From: Candidatus Enterococcus stercoripullorum
Lineage (GTDB): Bacteria; Bacillota; Bacilli; Lactobacillales; Enterococcaceae
NCBI GenBank assembly: GCA_019120335.1
Contig: DWVH01000069.1
Span: 50,215-114,214, forward strand
DNA: 64,000 bases
Direction of reading: 5' to 3'
Shown here piece after piece: positions 24,424 through 33,473 of the stretch. A model generated the notes under the pieces. The model saw only the letters and a list, made by a program, of their open reading frames with translations, was not told the origin of the DNA and searched no databases. A program made the translations under genes and the position numbers. Each line of letters begins with the position of its first letter. Within the stretch, counting starts at the first letter, position 1.

Positions 24424-24894
24424 ATGGTAGATCAAAGAATCCCCTGGAATCAGTATTTTATGGCTCAAGCGGTACTGTTATCCTTAAGAAGTACTTGTAC
24501 GCGTCTGGAAGTGGGAGCCACATTAGTAAAAGATCGTCGTATTATTGCTGGTGGATATAATGGGGCAGTTAGCGGAGATAATCATTGTATCGATCATGGC
24601 TGTTACGTTGTGGATGGTCATTGTATTCGGACCATTCATGCTGAAATGAACGCTTTATTACAATGTGCTAAATTAGGTATTTCAACGGATGGTGCCGAAA
24701 TTTATGTTACGCACTTTCCTTGTTTACATTGTACGAAAGCTATTTTACAAGCAGGAATTAAAAAAATCTATTATCTACATGACTATCATAATGATCCTTA
24801 TGCAATCGAGTTAATTCAAAAACTTGGAGTAGAGATTCAACAAGTGAAGTTGGATCCAAAGTATTTTGAAAAACTTACTTCCATTACCAAATAG
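24424..24894 (+). CDS. comEB: ComE operon protein 2, dCMP deaminase family
   Basis: A 156-residue zinc-dependent deaminase of the dCMP/cytidine deaminase family, called ComEB in competence operons. The zinc and catalytic motifs are [12 protein letters not shown] and PCLHCTKAI, with a further Cys/His-rich loop ([17 protein letters not shown]) typical of dCMP deaminases. It would convert dCMP to dUMP. It is not strictly required for transformation where tested, although always in this operon. TTGGAGGTG precedes the ATG. The next gene, comEC, starts inside its 3' end (24866). Confidence 0.9.
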   Translation: MVDQRIPWNQYFMAQAVLLSLRSTCTRLEVGATLVKDRRIIAGGYNGAVSGDNHCIDHGCYVVDGHCIRTIHAEMNALLQCAKLGISTDGAEIYVTHFPCLHCTKAILQAGIKKIYYLHDYHNDPYAIELIQKLGVEIQQVKLDPKYFEKLTSITK

Positions 24895-27142
24895 TTTTAA
24901 GCATTGCGATTTTTCATGGATAAACCAAATAGCCTATTGTACGCTTTTTACCGTCTGTAGCTACTATGGCTTGGTTTTATCGCAATTGATATTGTTACTC
25001 ATAGCAGGATATGTATTCATTTATTTATTATATGCTAGAAAAGTTACTTTATGTATTTTGAGCCTTATTGTACTAATTTTGTGCTTAGGAAGTGGCTATT
25101 TGCAAAGACATCAGCAGTCGCCAAGTAGTCAGTTGCTTCAAACGGAATGTCTTATCTATCCAGATTCGGTGACAGTGAATGGTGATTTATTAACGGCAGA
25201 TGGGCGTATGAAAGGAAAATTAGTCCGACTTCAAATTCAATTAAAATCTGAAAATGAACAGCAAAAGTGGCTGATGGATGCCCCTAGCTTTACCCGTTTA
25301 TCTTGTACGGGTCGTTTTCAGTCAGTAAATACTTCTCGTAATCAGCATGCCTTTGATTATGAGAAGTATTTGCAAGATAAAAATTATTTCGGCTTGTTTG
25401 TGGTTGAAAAATATCGTGTGCTTTCTGGTTCAGCTTGGCAAACTTTGCTATCTCAATTACGTTTTTATTGCATAAAGCAAGTACGTGAACAATTATCAAG
25501 AAAATCAAGTCAATACGTGCAAGCTTTGGTCTTTGGATATAAAAATCAGGATTTTCAAGAAATGCAATCTCTGTACAGTATGAGTGGTATTTTACATTTA
25601 TTTACGATCTCAGGTATGCATGTCATTTTCTTTTTGGGATTATTCGATTATTTTTTTCGTCGCCTTCATTTATCTTTTGCGCAAAGAATGCTACCGTTTA
25701 TTGTTTGTGCATTGACGGCTATGTTTTTATTTGGTATTTCGATGAGTGTTTTACGAGCAACTTTTACGTATTTACTCACTTATTTACTGAATCATCTTTC
25801 TATCAAGTTATCCCGTTTAGATCGATTTAGCATCGTCCTCTTAATTTTAATGGTTATATTTCCGAATACCCTCTTAGTTTTATCAGGTCAGCTATCACTA
25901 CTTGTCTCATTTTTGCTGATTTTTATACCGAATGCAAAACCAAAATGGCAGTCGCTTCTTTTCATGCAATATTTACATGTATTAACTGCACCATTTTTGT
26001 TTTGTGTCTTTTTTCAATGGCCGATTTTAGGTGGGATATTAACCGCTGTTTTTTCCTATCTATTTACTTTTCTTTTATTACCTTATTGTTTTGGATTGTT
26101 TCTGCTGACTTTTATCCCACCATTGCTGCCATTTTTTAATCTGCCTTTTGATTGGATTGTCAAAGGAATTGAGTATAGCTTACAATTTTTAGTGAATTTT
26201 CAACTTCATTTTGGGACTATCCCTAGTTGGCTGGTCTGTATTTGTTTGATTTTAGGATTATTATTATTGCAATCAAGCTATCATTATCTTGTGCCGGTTA
26301 TCTGTCTGTTTCTACCTTTTTTATATTTTACATTTACGCATCTGTTTCCTCGTGTGACTTTTGTAGATGTTGGGCAAGGGGCGTGTAGTGTGATTCAGAG
26401 TGCATTTAATCAAGAAGTTATTGTAATTGATACTGGTGGTAAAATAGCAATGGAGAAGAAAGGGTGGAAAAAAAGAAAATCAAAGCCGAATTGTAACTAT
26501 TCATTAGTGCCATATCTCAAAGGGGAGGGTATTCACCGCATTGATGCACTGGTTCTTTCGCATGGAGATATGGATCATATGGGTGATTTGTTGCCTATAT
26601 GCGAACAATTTAATGTTAAAAAAGTTTATCTAACAAAAGGTGCACATCATAATGAAAAAATTAACCAAAAATTAAAGAAGCTTCCAAAGCAAACAAAGAT
26701 TTATGAAGTTTTAGCCAATCAAATTATCGGTCAAAAAATACCATTACAGGTTTTAGCTCCTAGTAAAGCTGGTTTAGGAGAAAATAAAGATTCTATGGTA
26801 CTTTACACAAAAATTCATACGCTATCATTCATGTGGACAGGTGATTTACCTAAAGAAGGTGAGATAGAGGTGATAAAGAAGTATCCTACACTAAAAGTGG
26901 ATATCCTACATGTTGGACATCACGGAAGCCAAACTTCAACAGATGTAACCTTTATTCAACATATTCGGCCGCAAATCGCTATTATCTCGGTTGGTGAGAA
27001 AAATCGTTATGGTCATCCTCACCAACAGACAATCCAAACGCTAAAAGAAAATCATGTGCAAATAAGGCGAACTGATCAGCTTGGCATGATTCAATATCGT
27101 TGGCAATTTTCTTCACACATTAAGGAATATCTTGGGCATTAA
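24866..27142 (+). CDS. comEC: ComEC DNA channel protein
   Basis: A 758-residue polytopic membrane protein forming the channel for single-stranded DNA entry in transformation. The N-terminal part has two hydrophobic segments and a soluble OB-like domain (about 75-190). The competence domain follows (about 210-500), with [19 protein letters not shown] and several helices. A C-terminal metallo-beta-lactamase-like domain has [11 protein letters not shown] and [11 protein letters not shown] metal motifs. It uses TTG 24866 and overlaps comEB by 29 bases. Its length fits the family, so the uptake channel appears intact. Confidence 0.9.
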   Translation: MKNLLPLPNSFKHCDFSWINQIAYCTLFTVCSYYGLVLSQLILLLIAGYVFIYLLYARKVTLCILSLIVLILCLGSGYLQRHQQSPSSQLLQTECLIYPDSVTVNGDLLTADGRMKGKLVRLQIQLKSENEQQKWLMDAPSFTRLSCTGRFQSVNTSRNQHAFDYEKYLQDKNYFGLFVVEKYRVLSGSAWQTLLSQLRFYCIKQVREQLSRKSSQYVQALVFGYKNQDFQEMQSLYSMSGILHLFTISGMHVIFFLGLFDYFFRRLHLSFAQRMLPFIVCALTAMFLFGISMSVLRATFTYLLTYLLNHLSIKLSRLDRFSIVLLILMVIFPNTLLVLSGQLSLLVSFLLIFIPNAKPKWQSLLFMQYLHVLTAPFLFCVFFQWPILGGILTAVFSYLFTFLLLPYCFGLFLLTFIPPLLPFFNLPFDWIVKGIEYSLQFLVNFQLHFGTIPSWLVCICLILGLLLLQSSYHYLVPVICLFLPFLYFTFTHLFPRVTFVDVGQGACSVIQSAFNQEVIVIDTGGKIAMEKKGWKKRKSKPNCNYSLVPYLKGEGIHRIDALVLSHGDMDHMGDLLPICEQFNVKKVYLTKGAHHNEKINQKLKKLPKQTKIYEVLANQIIGQKIPLQVLAPSKAGLGENKDSMVLYTKIHTLSFMWTGDLPKEGEIEVIKKYPTLKVDILHVGHHGSQTSTDVTFIQHIRPQIAIISVGEKNRYGHPHQQTIQTLKENHVQIRRTDQLGMIQYRWQFSSHIKEYLGH

Positions 27143-27156
27143 TATGCTAAATTTGT

Positions 27157-27162
27157 TATAAT
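27157..27162 (+). promoter_or_regulatory. -10 element for holA
   Basis: TATAAT at 27157-27162, 35 bases before the favoured holA start; the -35 (TGGGCA, 27133-27138) is weak. Confidence 0.5.
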
Positions 27163-27196
27163 GTATATAGAAAAACGTTGGAAAGGAAAAATTTCA

Positions 27197-28207
27197 TTGA
27201 GTATACAACAGTCATTACAGGCTATTTCGCAACAAGCACTTGCTAATCTTTATTTAGTAAGTGGTCAGGAAAAGTATTTAATTGAAGAAGTCAAAAAAGC
27301 ATTTATGAATCGTTTAAATGTACAAGAGGATGATTTAAACTTTGCTGCTTTTGACGGGGAAGAAGTAGATATGCAAATTGTACTTGAGGAAATCCAAGCA
27401 AGTCCTTTTTTTGGCGATTATCGGTTAGTCTTTTTAGAGCATCCCTATTTTTTAACAAGTGACAAGCGTGCCATAGAGGAAGAACAGTTAAAACAATTGA
27501 TTCACTATTTCCAACAACCGAATGAATCGACAATATTTGTTTTATTTGCAGATTATCCAAAATTAGATGAACGCAAAAAAGTGACAAAAGCATTAAAGAA
27601 AAACGCGAAGATTATTGATGTGCAATATTTAAAAGAAAATGAGGTACGACAATATTTTCAACATTTTTTAGAAAACGAAGGTATGACGTTTCCTAGAGAA
27701 GTGCTGGAATATTTTTTGAAACAATGTGATTTTCAACTTTCTAGAGTGATTCAGGAATATCAAAAGTTACATTTATTTTTAGGTGAGGACAATCAAGTAA
27801 GTAAAAATGATATTGACCGCTTAATACCTAAAACCTTAGAGCAGAACATTTTTGAATTATCCCAATATATATTGCATCATCAAACGAATTCAGCTTTGCA
27901 ATTATTTCATGATTTGAGCATTCAAAATGAAGAGCCGATTAAACTAATTGCAATATTAGTTGGCCAATTTCGTTTACTCATTCAAGTGAAATATTTGATG
28001 AAACAAGGGTATCAGCAAGGAAATATTGCGGATATGCTGAAAATCCATGCTTATCGTGTGAAATTAGCTATGCAAGAGGTTAGAAAGTACCGAATGCATG
28101 ATTTATTACATTTGTTTGATCAATTAGTCGAGTTAGATTATCAAATGAAGTCTGGTCAAGTGGAAAAAAACTTTGCCTTTCAAATGTATTTATTAAAAAA
28201 TTGCTAA
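27197..28207 (+). CDS. holA: DNA polymerase III delta subunit
   Basis: A 336-residue clamp-loader subunit that opens the beta sliding clamp. N-terminal ANLYLVSGQEKYLIEEVKKAF is the typical beginning of the AAA+-like domain, with SPFFGDYRLVFLEHPYF and, later, IPKTLEQNIFELSQYILHHQ marking the central and C-terminal domains. The frame is open from 27161, but that ATG is part of a TATAAT box; TTG 27197 with AAAGGAAA upstream is the better start. It follows comEC as in many Firmicutes and ends at a bidirectional terminator facing rpsT. Confidence 0.9.
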   Translation: MSIQQSLQAISQQALANLYLVSGQEKYLIEEVKKAFMNRLNVQEDDLNFAAFDGEEVDMQIVLEEIQASPFFGDYRLVFLEHPYFLTSDKRAIEEEQLKQLIHYFQQPNESTIFVLFADYPKLDERKKVTKALKKNAKIIDVQYLKENEVRQYFQHFLENEGMTFPREVLEYFLKQCDFQLSRVIQEYQKLHLFLGEDNQVSKNDIDRLIPKTLEQNIFELSQYILHHQTNSALQLFHDLSIQNEEPIKLIAILVGQFRLLIQVKYLMKQGYQQGNIADMLKIHAYRVKLAMQEVRKYRMHDLLHLFDQLVELDYQMKSGQVEKNFAFQMYLLKNC

Positions 28208-28238
28208 AAAAGCCACGGCTATCAACCGTGGCTTTTTT
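28206..28238. terminator. bidirectional intrinsic terminator
   Basis: AAAAAAGCCACGG pairs perfectly with CCGTGGCTTTTTT; it serves both holA and the converging rpsT. Confidence 0.92.
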
Positions 28239-28248
28239 ACCAATAGCA

Positions 28249-28503
28249 TTATTTAGCTAATTTTTTGCTTAAACGAGATTTATCACGACCAGCTTTATTT
28301 TTGTGGATTAATCCTTTTGATTCAGCCATGTCGATCGCTTTGATTGCTTCTTTGTGTAACTCAGCTACGTTTTCAGCACCAGCTTCAACAGCTTGTTCGA
28401 ATTTCTTAACAGCTGTACGCATTGCGCTTAATTGAGATGAATTCTTAGCATTAGCAGCTTCACTTGTACGAACACGTTTGATTGCAGATTCAATGTTTGG
28501 CAT
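28249..28503 (-). CDS. rpsT: 30S ribosomal protein S20
   Basis: An 84-residue basic protein, the usual length for S20. [24 protein letters not shown] and the C-terminal [25 protein letters not shown] are characteristic. S20 binds 16S rRNA and is needed for 30S assembly and initiation. GGAGGTG lies just upstream of the ATG on the minus strand. It is a single-gene unit opposite holA, the common arrangement in Firmicutes, with a consensus promoter. Confidence 0.95.
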   Translation of the reverse strand: MPNIESAIKRVRTSEAANAKNSSQLSAMRTAVKKFEQAVEAGAENVAELHKEAIKAIDMAESKGLIHKNKAGRDKSRLSKKLAK

Positions 28504-28560
28504 TTATTTCACCTCCGATAATTAGTTCTTATACGAATTTCGTATAAATCAACAATTGTC

Positions 28561-28589
28561 ATTATACCTAATGGCGGCACGCTTTGCAA
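28561..28589 (-). promoter_or_regulatory. rpsT promoter
   Basis: On the minus strand TTGCAA (28584-28589), 17 bp and TATAAT (28561-28566). The 5' leader between it and the gene contains a palindrome with 9-bp arms, TTATACGAA-T-TTCGTATAA (28529-28547). Confidence 0.8.
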
Positions 28590-28759
28590 CAATAAGTTGT
28601 AAAGAATTTTTACTTAACACAAATTTTTTTGTTTTTGATGAAAAATGAATTAAAAATAGATACTTACAACAATAGTTATAATATTTTAATTTATTAGAAA
28701 CTTTTTAGATAATTGTTTAAAACTTTCTTAAGGTCAAATATACACATCTTTCTTTTTTT

Positions 28760-28769
28760 ATGATATCAT
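28760..28769 (+). promoter_or_regulatory. promoter-proximal palindrome ahead of pit
   Basis: ATGATATCAT is a perfect 10-bp palindrome that includes candidate -10 hexamers, 18 bases before the pit ATG. Upstream are three TTTAGA/TTTAAA/TTAAGG-like hexamers at 12-bp intervals (28704-28733). Phosphate-responsive control is possible but unproven. Nothing else is seen in 28590-28787. Confidence 0.3.
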
Positions 28770-28787
28770 AGCAAGTGGAGTAAATTT

Positions 28788-29819
28788 ATGGTGGTGAATT
28801 ATTTGAGTATTGCACTATTTGTAACCGTTGCCCTTGTATTAGGGGTGATTTTTGTTAACGGTTGGACAGATGCACCAAATGCGATTGCTACAGCGGTATC
28901 TACAAGAGTTTTAGCTCCGAATTTTGCGATTTGGATGGCTGTAGTGATGAATTTTGCGGGTGCCTTAGTAATGACATATTTTAATGCTCAAGTTGCCGAA
29001 ACTATCAGTAATATTGTGAGCTTTGATGCACAAGGGATACAGGCTGCACAAGTGGCCTTAGCAGCTTCATTGTTTGCAATTGTTGTATGGGCGGTAGCAG
29101 CTTGGTATTTTGGTATTCCAACAAGTGAATCTCATGCGTTAATTGCCGGTCTAACAGGAGCAGCGATGGCTTTAGGTGGACTAAATGCAGTCAATGTTGA
29201 TGAATGGATTAAAGTTATTATCGGTCTAGTCGTTTCAACAATTATGGGATTTTTTGGAGGTTATCTATTAACCAAATTATTAGTATTAATATTCCAAAAT
29301 GTTCCTCGAAGAAAAGCAAATAAATTCTTTACAGTTGGTCAAGCAATTTCGGCTGCTGCTAATGCCTTTTTACATGGTGCGCAAGATGGACAAAAATTTA
29401 TGGGCGTATTCATGTTAGGATTATTTTATAATGGGCTAGCAGATAAGACTGGCAATGGCTTTACGATTCCTCTTTGGGTGATGGCACTTTGTTCAATTAC
29501 CATGGGATTGGGAACTAGTGTTGGTGGAATGAAGATTATTAAGTCAGTAGGTATGGATATGGTTAAGTTAGAAACTTACCAAGGTTTTTCAGCAGATTTA
29601 AGTGCGGCAATATGCTTATTCTTAGCTTCTGTATTTGGTATTCCAGTTTCAACAACTCATACGAAAACAACAGCCATCATGGGTGTTGGTGCCTCAAAAC
29701 GCTTAAGTAGTGTTGATTGGCGTATTGTAAAAGAAATGATTTTTGCTTGGGTGATGACATTCCCTGGTTGTGGTGTTATTGCCTATGTAATGGCTAAGTT
29801 TTTTGTGGCTATTTTTTAA
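28788..29819 (+). CDS. pit: inorganic phosphate transporter, PiT family
   Basis: A 343-residue low-affinity phosphate permease with about ten membrane helices. The family repeats are NGWTDAPNAIATAVSTRVLAP in the first half and the matching SAAANAFLHGAQDGQKFMGVF and PVSTTHTKTTAIMGVG in the second; WYFGIPTSESHALIAGLTGAA is also typical. It imports phosphate with a cation. GTGGAG precedes the ATG. The PhoU-like gene 12 bases downstream is the usual partner of Pit in Firmicutes and probably modulates it. Confidence 0.92.
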   Translation: MVVNYLSIALFVTVALVLGVIFVNGWTDAPNAIATAVSTRVLAPNFAIWMAVVMNFAGALVMTYFNAQVAETISNIVSFDAQGIQAAQVALAASLFAIVVWAVAAWYFGIPTSESHALIAGLTGAAMALGGLNAVNVDEWIKVIIGLVVSTIMGFFGGYLLTKLLVLIFQNVPRRKANKFFTVGQAISAAANAFLHGAQDGQKFMGVFMLGLFYNGLADKTGNGFTIPLWVMALCSITMGLGTSVGGMKIIKSVGMDMVKLETYQGFSADLSAAICLFLASVFGIPVSTTHTKTTAIMGVGASKRLSSVDWRIVKEMIFAWVMTFPGCGVIAYVMAKFFVAIF

Positions 29820-29831
29820 GGAGAAGTTATT

Positions 29832-30455
29832 ATGGCAAGAAGAAAGAAATACGATTATTTTAAAACATTAGAGAATATTGCAGAGAATGGCTATAAGTCA
29901 GCAGAAGTTTTAGAAAAAATTATGCAAAATTATTCTCTAGACCATTTAGAAATTGAATCAGAATTAATCCATCACTTAGAAAAAGAAAATGACAGATTAA
30001 TCTTAGAATTAACCAATGAACTATATGATGCCTTTATCACACCGATTGATCGTGAAGACATCATGCTTCTAGCTGAATCACTGGATGACATTTTAGATGG
30101 AATTAATGGGATTACTTATATGTTCGAAAATCTATCTATTAAAGAATTACGTCCAGAAACGGAATTATTTGCAAATTTGGTTGTAAAGGCAACAAAGGGT
30201 GTATTAGATGCAATGCGAGAATTCCCTAAATTTAAAAATTCCAAAAATTTACGTGACTTATTAAAAGTTGTGAGAAATACTGAATCTGAAGCAGATCGAT
30301 TATTCAGTCGTTTGAAAAAAGAGCTATTCTCTGGAAACAATGATTTGTTAGAAATTATCAAATGGAAAGAGATTTATGAGCGTTATGAATGGATTTCAAA
30401 TAGTACTGAAAATGCGGTAGATTTGATTGGTAATTTAATCATTAAAAACACTTAA
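29832..30455 (+). CDS. DUF47 PhoU-like protein, Pit accessory
   Basis: A 207-residue all-helical protein of the DUF47 family, related to PhoU. The sequence is a chain of acidic helices (ELIHHLEKENDRLILELTNELYDAFITPIDREDIMLLAESLDDILD), where the PIDREDI stretch is the family hallmark, and ends in IYERYEWISNSTENAVDLIGNLIIK. It likely binds and regulates the Pit transporter encoded just upstream. AAGGAG precedes the ATG. A long bidirectional terminator closes the two-gene operon. Confidence 0.9.
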   Translation: MARRKKYDYFKTLENIAENGYKSAEVLEKIMQNYSLDHLEIESELIHHLEKENDRLILELTNELYDAFITPIDREDIMLLAESLDDILDGINGITYMFENLSIKELRPETELFANLVVKATKGVLDAMREFPKFKNSKNLRDLLKVVRNTESEADRLFSRLKKELFSGNNDLLEIIKWKEIYERYEWISNSTENAVDLIGNLIIKNT

Positions 30456-30463
30456 TAGCTTAT

Positions 30464-30503
30464 AAAAAAAGTAGCTTATCAACATTGATAAGCTACTTTT
30501 TTT
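30464..30503. terminator. bidirectional intrinsic terminator
   Basis: AAAAAAAGTAGCTTATCA pairs with TGATAAGCTACTTTTTTT; it separates the pit operon from the converging uppP. Confidence 0.92.
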
Positions 30504-30511
30504 ATGCAACT

Positions 30512-31339
30512 TTAAAAAATCAAGGTTAAAATAATAATGCTTCCTAAGATGATACGATACCAACCGAAAACTGAAAAATCGTGCTTCTTAATATAATCCA
30601 TTAAGAATTTAATGACTAAAACAGAAACAATGAAAGAAACAACCATACCTGTTATTAAAATGAAAGTTGATTGGAGATCAAAGAAATTACCATTTTTGAT
30701 AAATTTAAAAATTTTAAGCCCACTAGCACCAAACATTGTTGGAATACCTAAGAAGAAAGAAAATTCAGCGGCCACATATCTTGAAGCACCAATAAGGATG
30801 CCTCCTAAAATAGTTGCACCTGAGCGGGAAGTTCCTGGTATTAACGCTAAAACTTGGAAAACACCAATCATAATCGCTGCTTTGTAAGTGAAACGATTTA
30901 AATCTGTACATTTAGGTTTGATATTGCGATTACGATTTTCAACCCAGATAAAACCAATACCGTAAATAATCAACATAAGGGCAACTGGAAATGGTTTATA
31001 CAGATGAGTGTCTAACCAATCGTCAAATAAGAGCCCGATAATTGCAGAAGGGAAACAAGCAACAACTACTTTCAACCATAAATCCCAGGTTTGTTTTTGT
31101 TCTAGTTTACTTTTTTGTTGATCAAATGGGTTTAATTTATTAAAGTATAAATAAACAACTGCCATAATTGCCCCTAATTGAATGACTACATTAAACATCG
31201 AAGTAAATTCTTTGCTGATTTGCATTTTTAAAATATTATCAACAAGAATTAAGTGTCCGGTACTACTAATAGGAAGCCATTCTGTAATCCCTTCTACGAT
31301 GCCAAGGATGACTGCTTTTATAAAATTTGCAAAGAACAT
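30512..31339 (-). CDS. uppP: undecaprenyl-diphosphatase
   Basis: A 275-residue membrane enzyme (BacA/UppP) that recycles undecaprenyl pyrophosphate to the monophosphate carrier for peptidoglycan synthesis; overexpression gives bacitracin resistance in other species. The first active-site motif is [23 protein letters not shown] with its Glu/Ser/His; the second is [13 protein letters not shown]. About eight hydrophobic helices are present. It is the last of three minus-strand genes (MBL hydrolase, histidine phosphatase, uppP) spaced by about 12 bases, which probably form one operon. Confidence 0.93.
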   Translation of the reverse strand: MFFANFIKAVILGIVEGITEWLPISSTGHLILVDNILKMQISKEFTSMFNVVIQLGAIMAVVYLYFNKLNPFDQQKSKLEQKQTWDLWLKVVVACFPSAIIGLLFDDWLDTHLYKPFPVALMLIIYGIGFIWVENRNRNIKPKCTDLNRFTYKAAIMIGVFQVLALIPGTSRSGATILGGILIGASRYVAAEFSFFLGIPTMFGASGLKIFKFIKNGNFFDLQSTFILITGMVVSFIVSVLVIKFLMDYIKKHDFSVFGWYRIILGSIIILTLIF

Positions 31340-31352
31340 CTAAAAATCCTCT

Positions 31353-32057
31353 CTATTCAGTTTTTTTGGAAAGTTTGGCTAAACCATTTTCTTTGAAAGA
31401 TTTATCACCAATTGTTTCAATACTAAACTGTCCATTCTCATAGTTTAAAATAGAGATTGAACCATTGTCAATATCAATTCTTAAACCATTTGATTCATCA
31501 ACTAAATGCATTAAAAAGGCGATAGTCAATCCATGAGATACGATTAAAGCTTTACCACCACCTTGTTTTTCAACACGATAAGCGATATCTTCGAAACCTG
31601 TTAAGACACGGTTTTTTAGTTCATCATATGTCTCGGCCCAATTTGCTGTATCTGCTTCATAGATAGCTTCACAAATTTCTTTGTAGCTGACTTGATTGGC
31701 TATTAATTCATCATAGGTACGATAATTTAAAACACGAGGTAAAACGCCCCACATTTCAGCATCATAGCCACCTTCAAGTGAGCCAAAATTCCATTCACGA
31801 ATTCTAGGGTCTGTGTGATAAGGAATATTTGCACCGTTTTTATGTTTTGAAAGTAAGATGCGCATTGTTTGAATAGCACGTCCACTATCACTTGATACAG
31901 CTTCAACAAAATCAATATCTTGAATCCCAATTCCTGTACATTCTATTCCTTGGACACCAACAGCGGTAAGCGGAGTATCACACCATCCTTGAACGCGCTG
32001 TAAAGTATTGAACATTGTTTTTCCGTGACGTACAATATAAAGTTGGGTTTTAGCCAT
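31353..32057 (-). CDS. histidine phosphatase family protein
   Basis: A 234-residue enzyme of the phosphoglycerate mutase-like superfamily. The catalytic motif is IVRHGKTMFNTLQRVQGW, with the phosphorylated His; the second arginine/His segment is in SSDSGRAIQTMRIL and ALIVSHGLTIAFLM, and EWNFGSLEGG carries the catalytic acid. Such proteins are phosphatases of varied small substrates rather than glycolytic mutases; the substrate is not known. GGAGG sits just upstream of the ATG on the minus strand. It lies 13 bases downstream of the MBL gene in the same operon. Confidence 0.88.
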   Translation of the reverse strand: MAKTQLYIVRHGKTMFNTLQRVQGWCDTPLTAVGVQGIECTGIGIQDIDFVEAVSSDSGRAIQTMRILLSKHKNGANIPYHTDPRIREWNFGSLEGGYDAEMWGVLPRVLNYRTYDELIANQVSYKEICEAIYEADTANWAETYDELKNRVLTGFEDIAYRVEKQGGGKALIVSHGLTIAFLMHLVDESNGLRIDIDNGSISILNYENGQFSIETIGDKSFKENGLAKLSKKTE

Positions 32058-32069
32058 AAGTATTTCCTC

Positions 32070-32696
32070 CTATCTGAAACCTCTTAAAAATGGATTGGTT
32101 TGTTTTTCGTGAATGATTGTTGTAGGTAAGCCGTGTCCTGGATATACTACAAAATCATCGGGTAAAGTGAGTAATTGAGTTTGAATGCTATGAAGCAATT
32201 GTTCAAAATCACCAGTTGGTAAATCGGTGCGACCAATACTACCATTAAACAAAGCATCACCAGATACAACAAAAGTGTCAAAAATAAAACTTACAGAACC
32301 ATACGAATGTCCTGGGGTGGGGACAACTTTGAAATGAATACTTCCTAATTGATAGTCTTTCATTTCAAACAAGTAATCCGCAGGTCTAGCAGTTATCCGA
32401 CCAAATTCTGGATGATTTCCTGAAAGGTTCATCACAGGATCAGATAGCCAAGCATTTTCTAGTGGGTGTACATATACTGGAATCTGATAATAATCACGTA
32501 AAGTATCAACAGCACCGATATGATCATAGTGAGTATGCGTTAATAAGATTGCTGTTGGTTTAGTTTGAATTTCTGAAATTAATTGAATAATCTGGGGGGC
32601 ATCTTCACCCGGATCAATAATTAATAGCGTATCATCGTTATATACAAGGTAACAATTTTCTTGAATTGGTCCCGTAGCTAGTCCTTTGATATGCAT
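32070..32696 (-). CDS. MBL-fold metallo-hydrolase (glyoxalase II-like)
   Basis: A 208-residue metallo-beta-lactamase-fold hydrolase. The metal-binding motif is THTHYDHIGAVD, with further ligands in PTPGHSYGSVSF, VSGDALFNG and the C-terminal VYPGHGLPTT. It resembles YqgX-type proteins that act as hydroxyacylglutathione hydrolase-like thioesterases; the physiological thioester is uncertain, since many relatives lack glutathione. AGGAGG lies upstream of the ATG on the minus strand. It is the first gene of the MBL-phosphatase-uppP operon. Confidence 0.88.
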   Translation of the reverse strand: MHIKGLATGPIQENCYLVYNDDTLLIIDPGEDAPQIIQLISEIQTKPTAILLTHTHYDHIGAVDTLRDYYQIPVYVHPLENAWLSDPVMNLSGNHPEFGRITARPADYLFEMKDYQLGSIHFKVVPTPGHSYGSVSFIFDTFVVSGDALFNGSIGRTDLPTGDFEQLLHSIQTQLLTLPDDFVVYPGHGLPTTIIHEKQTNPFLRGFR

Positions 32697-32899
32697 GCAA
32701 ATTCCTCCTTTGTGACGAATACAAATATAGTATAGCTTAAATAGAGATTAGAAACAATCAAAGTGGAAGGGATTTAGAATTTTATAATTATCTGAAAACA
32801 AAATAATAATTTGTTTATAGTAAGTTAAAAATATTCTATAAAAAATATTTTAATACAATATTTTGCTATAATATTTAATAAGTAAGGTGGGTGGTAGTA

Positions 32900-33409
32900 A
32901 TGAAAAGAAATTATTTTTTAATTGTTTTCGTATTTGTATTGCCATTGCTTTTGGGCGGATGTAAGGAAAAAGAACAACAAATTAATCCTGTTAAAGCAAC
33001 TGCCAGTCAAATCAAAAAGCAAGAAAATATTACAAATGATTTTATGATTATGCAAATTGATAATCAAGGCTTTCCACAAAGTCAAGGTGTCTTTGACTAT
33101 AAAAAAGGTGTTTTGCATATCGTTAAGCAATACATCCCTGAAATTCAAAGTTCAGAAGAAGATACAATGCTACAAGAAAAACGCAACTTTCATCAAAAAA
33201 TTGATGAGGATTTTCAAAAGACATTTCCTAATCAGAATTTTGATCAAGAACCTTATTCAGTTTATCAGCGGACCATCAAAAATTGTAAAATCACGGATGA
33301 CGGGAACCATCTTTATATCCATTCAAGTGATTACAACATCCGGTTTGATTATGTGACGGAAAATACGTTAATTGATGAAAACTATGTAGAATATCAAATA
33401 TACCGATAA
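32900..33409 (+). CDS. putative lipoprotein, 169 aa
   Basis: An exported lipoprotein of unknown function. The signal is KRNYFLIVFVFVLPLLLGGC: positively charged start, hydrophobic core and a lipobox LLGGC, with the lipidated cysteine at about residue 21. The mature part is hydrophilic, with KEKEQQ after the cysteine and YTV-like beta stretches at the end. TATAAT (32867-32872) and GGTGGGTGG lie upstream; ATG 32900 is preferred over GTG 32891, which is part of the ribosome-binding region. It is a single gene ending at a terminator. I do not recognise the family. Confidence 0.78.
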   Translation: MKRNYFLIVFVFVLPLLLGGCKEKEQQINPVKATASQIKKQENITNDFMIMQIDNQGFPQSQGVFDYKKGVLHIVKQYIPEIQSSEEDTMLQEKRNFHQKIDEDFQKTFPNQNFDQEPYSVYQRTIKNCKITDDGNHLYIHSSDYNIRFDYVTENTLIDENYVEYQIYR

Positions 33410-33444
33410 ATGAGCAGACCGTCTAGCGTGTTTGTTCATTTTTT
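33409..33444 (+). terminator. intrinsic terminator of the lipoprotein gene
   Basis: AATGAGCAGAC (33409-33419) pairs with GTTTGTTCATT (33430-33440, wobbles), followed by Ts. Confidence 0.72.
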
Positions 33445-33473
33445 GTTAGACTGAGATTGAAAGTAGGGATAGG

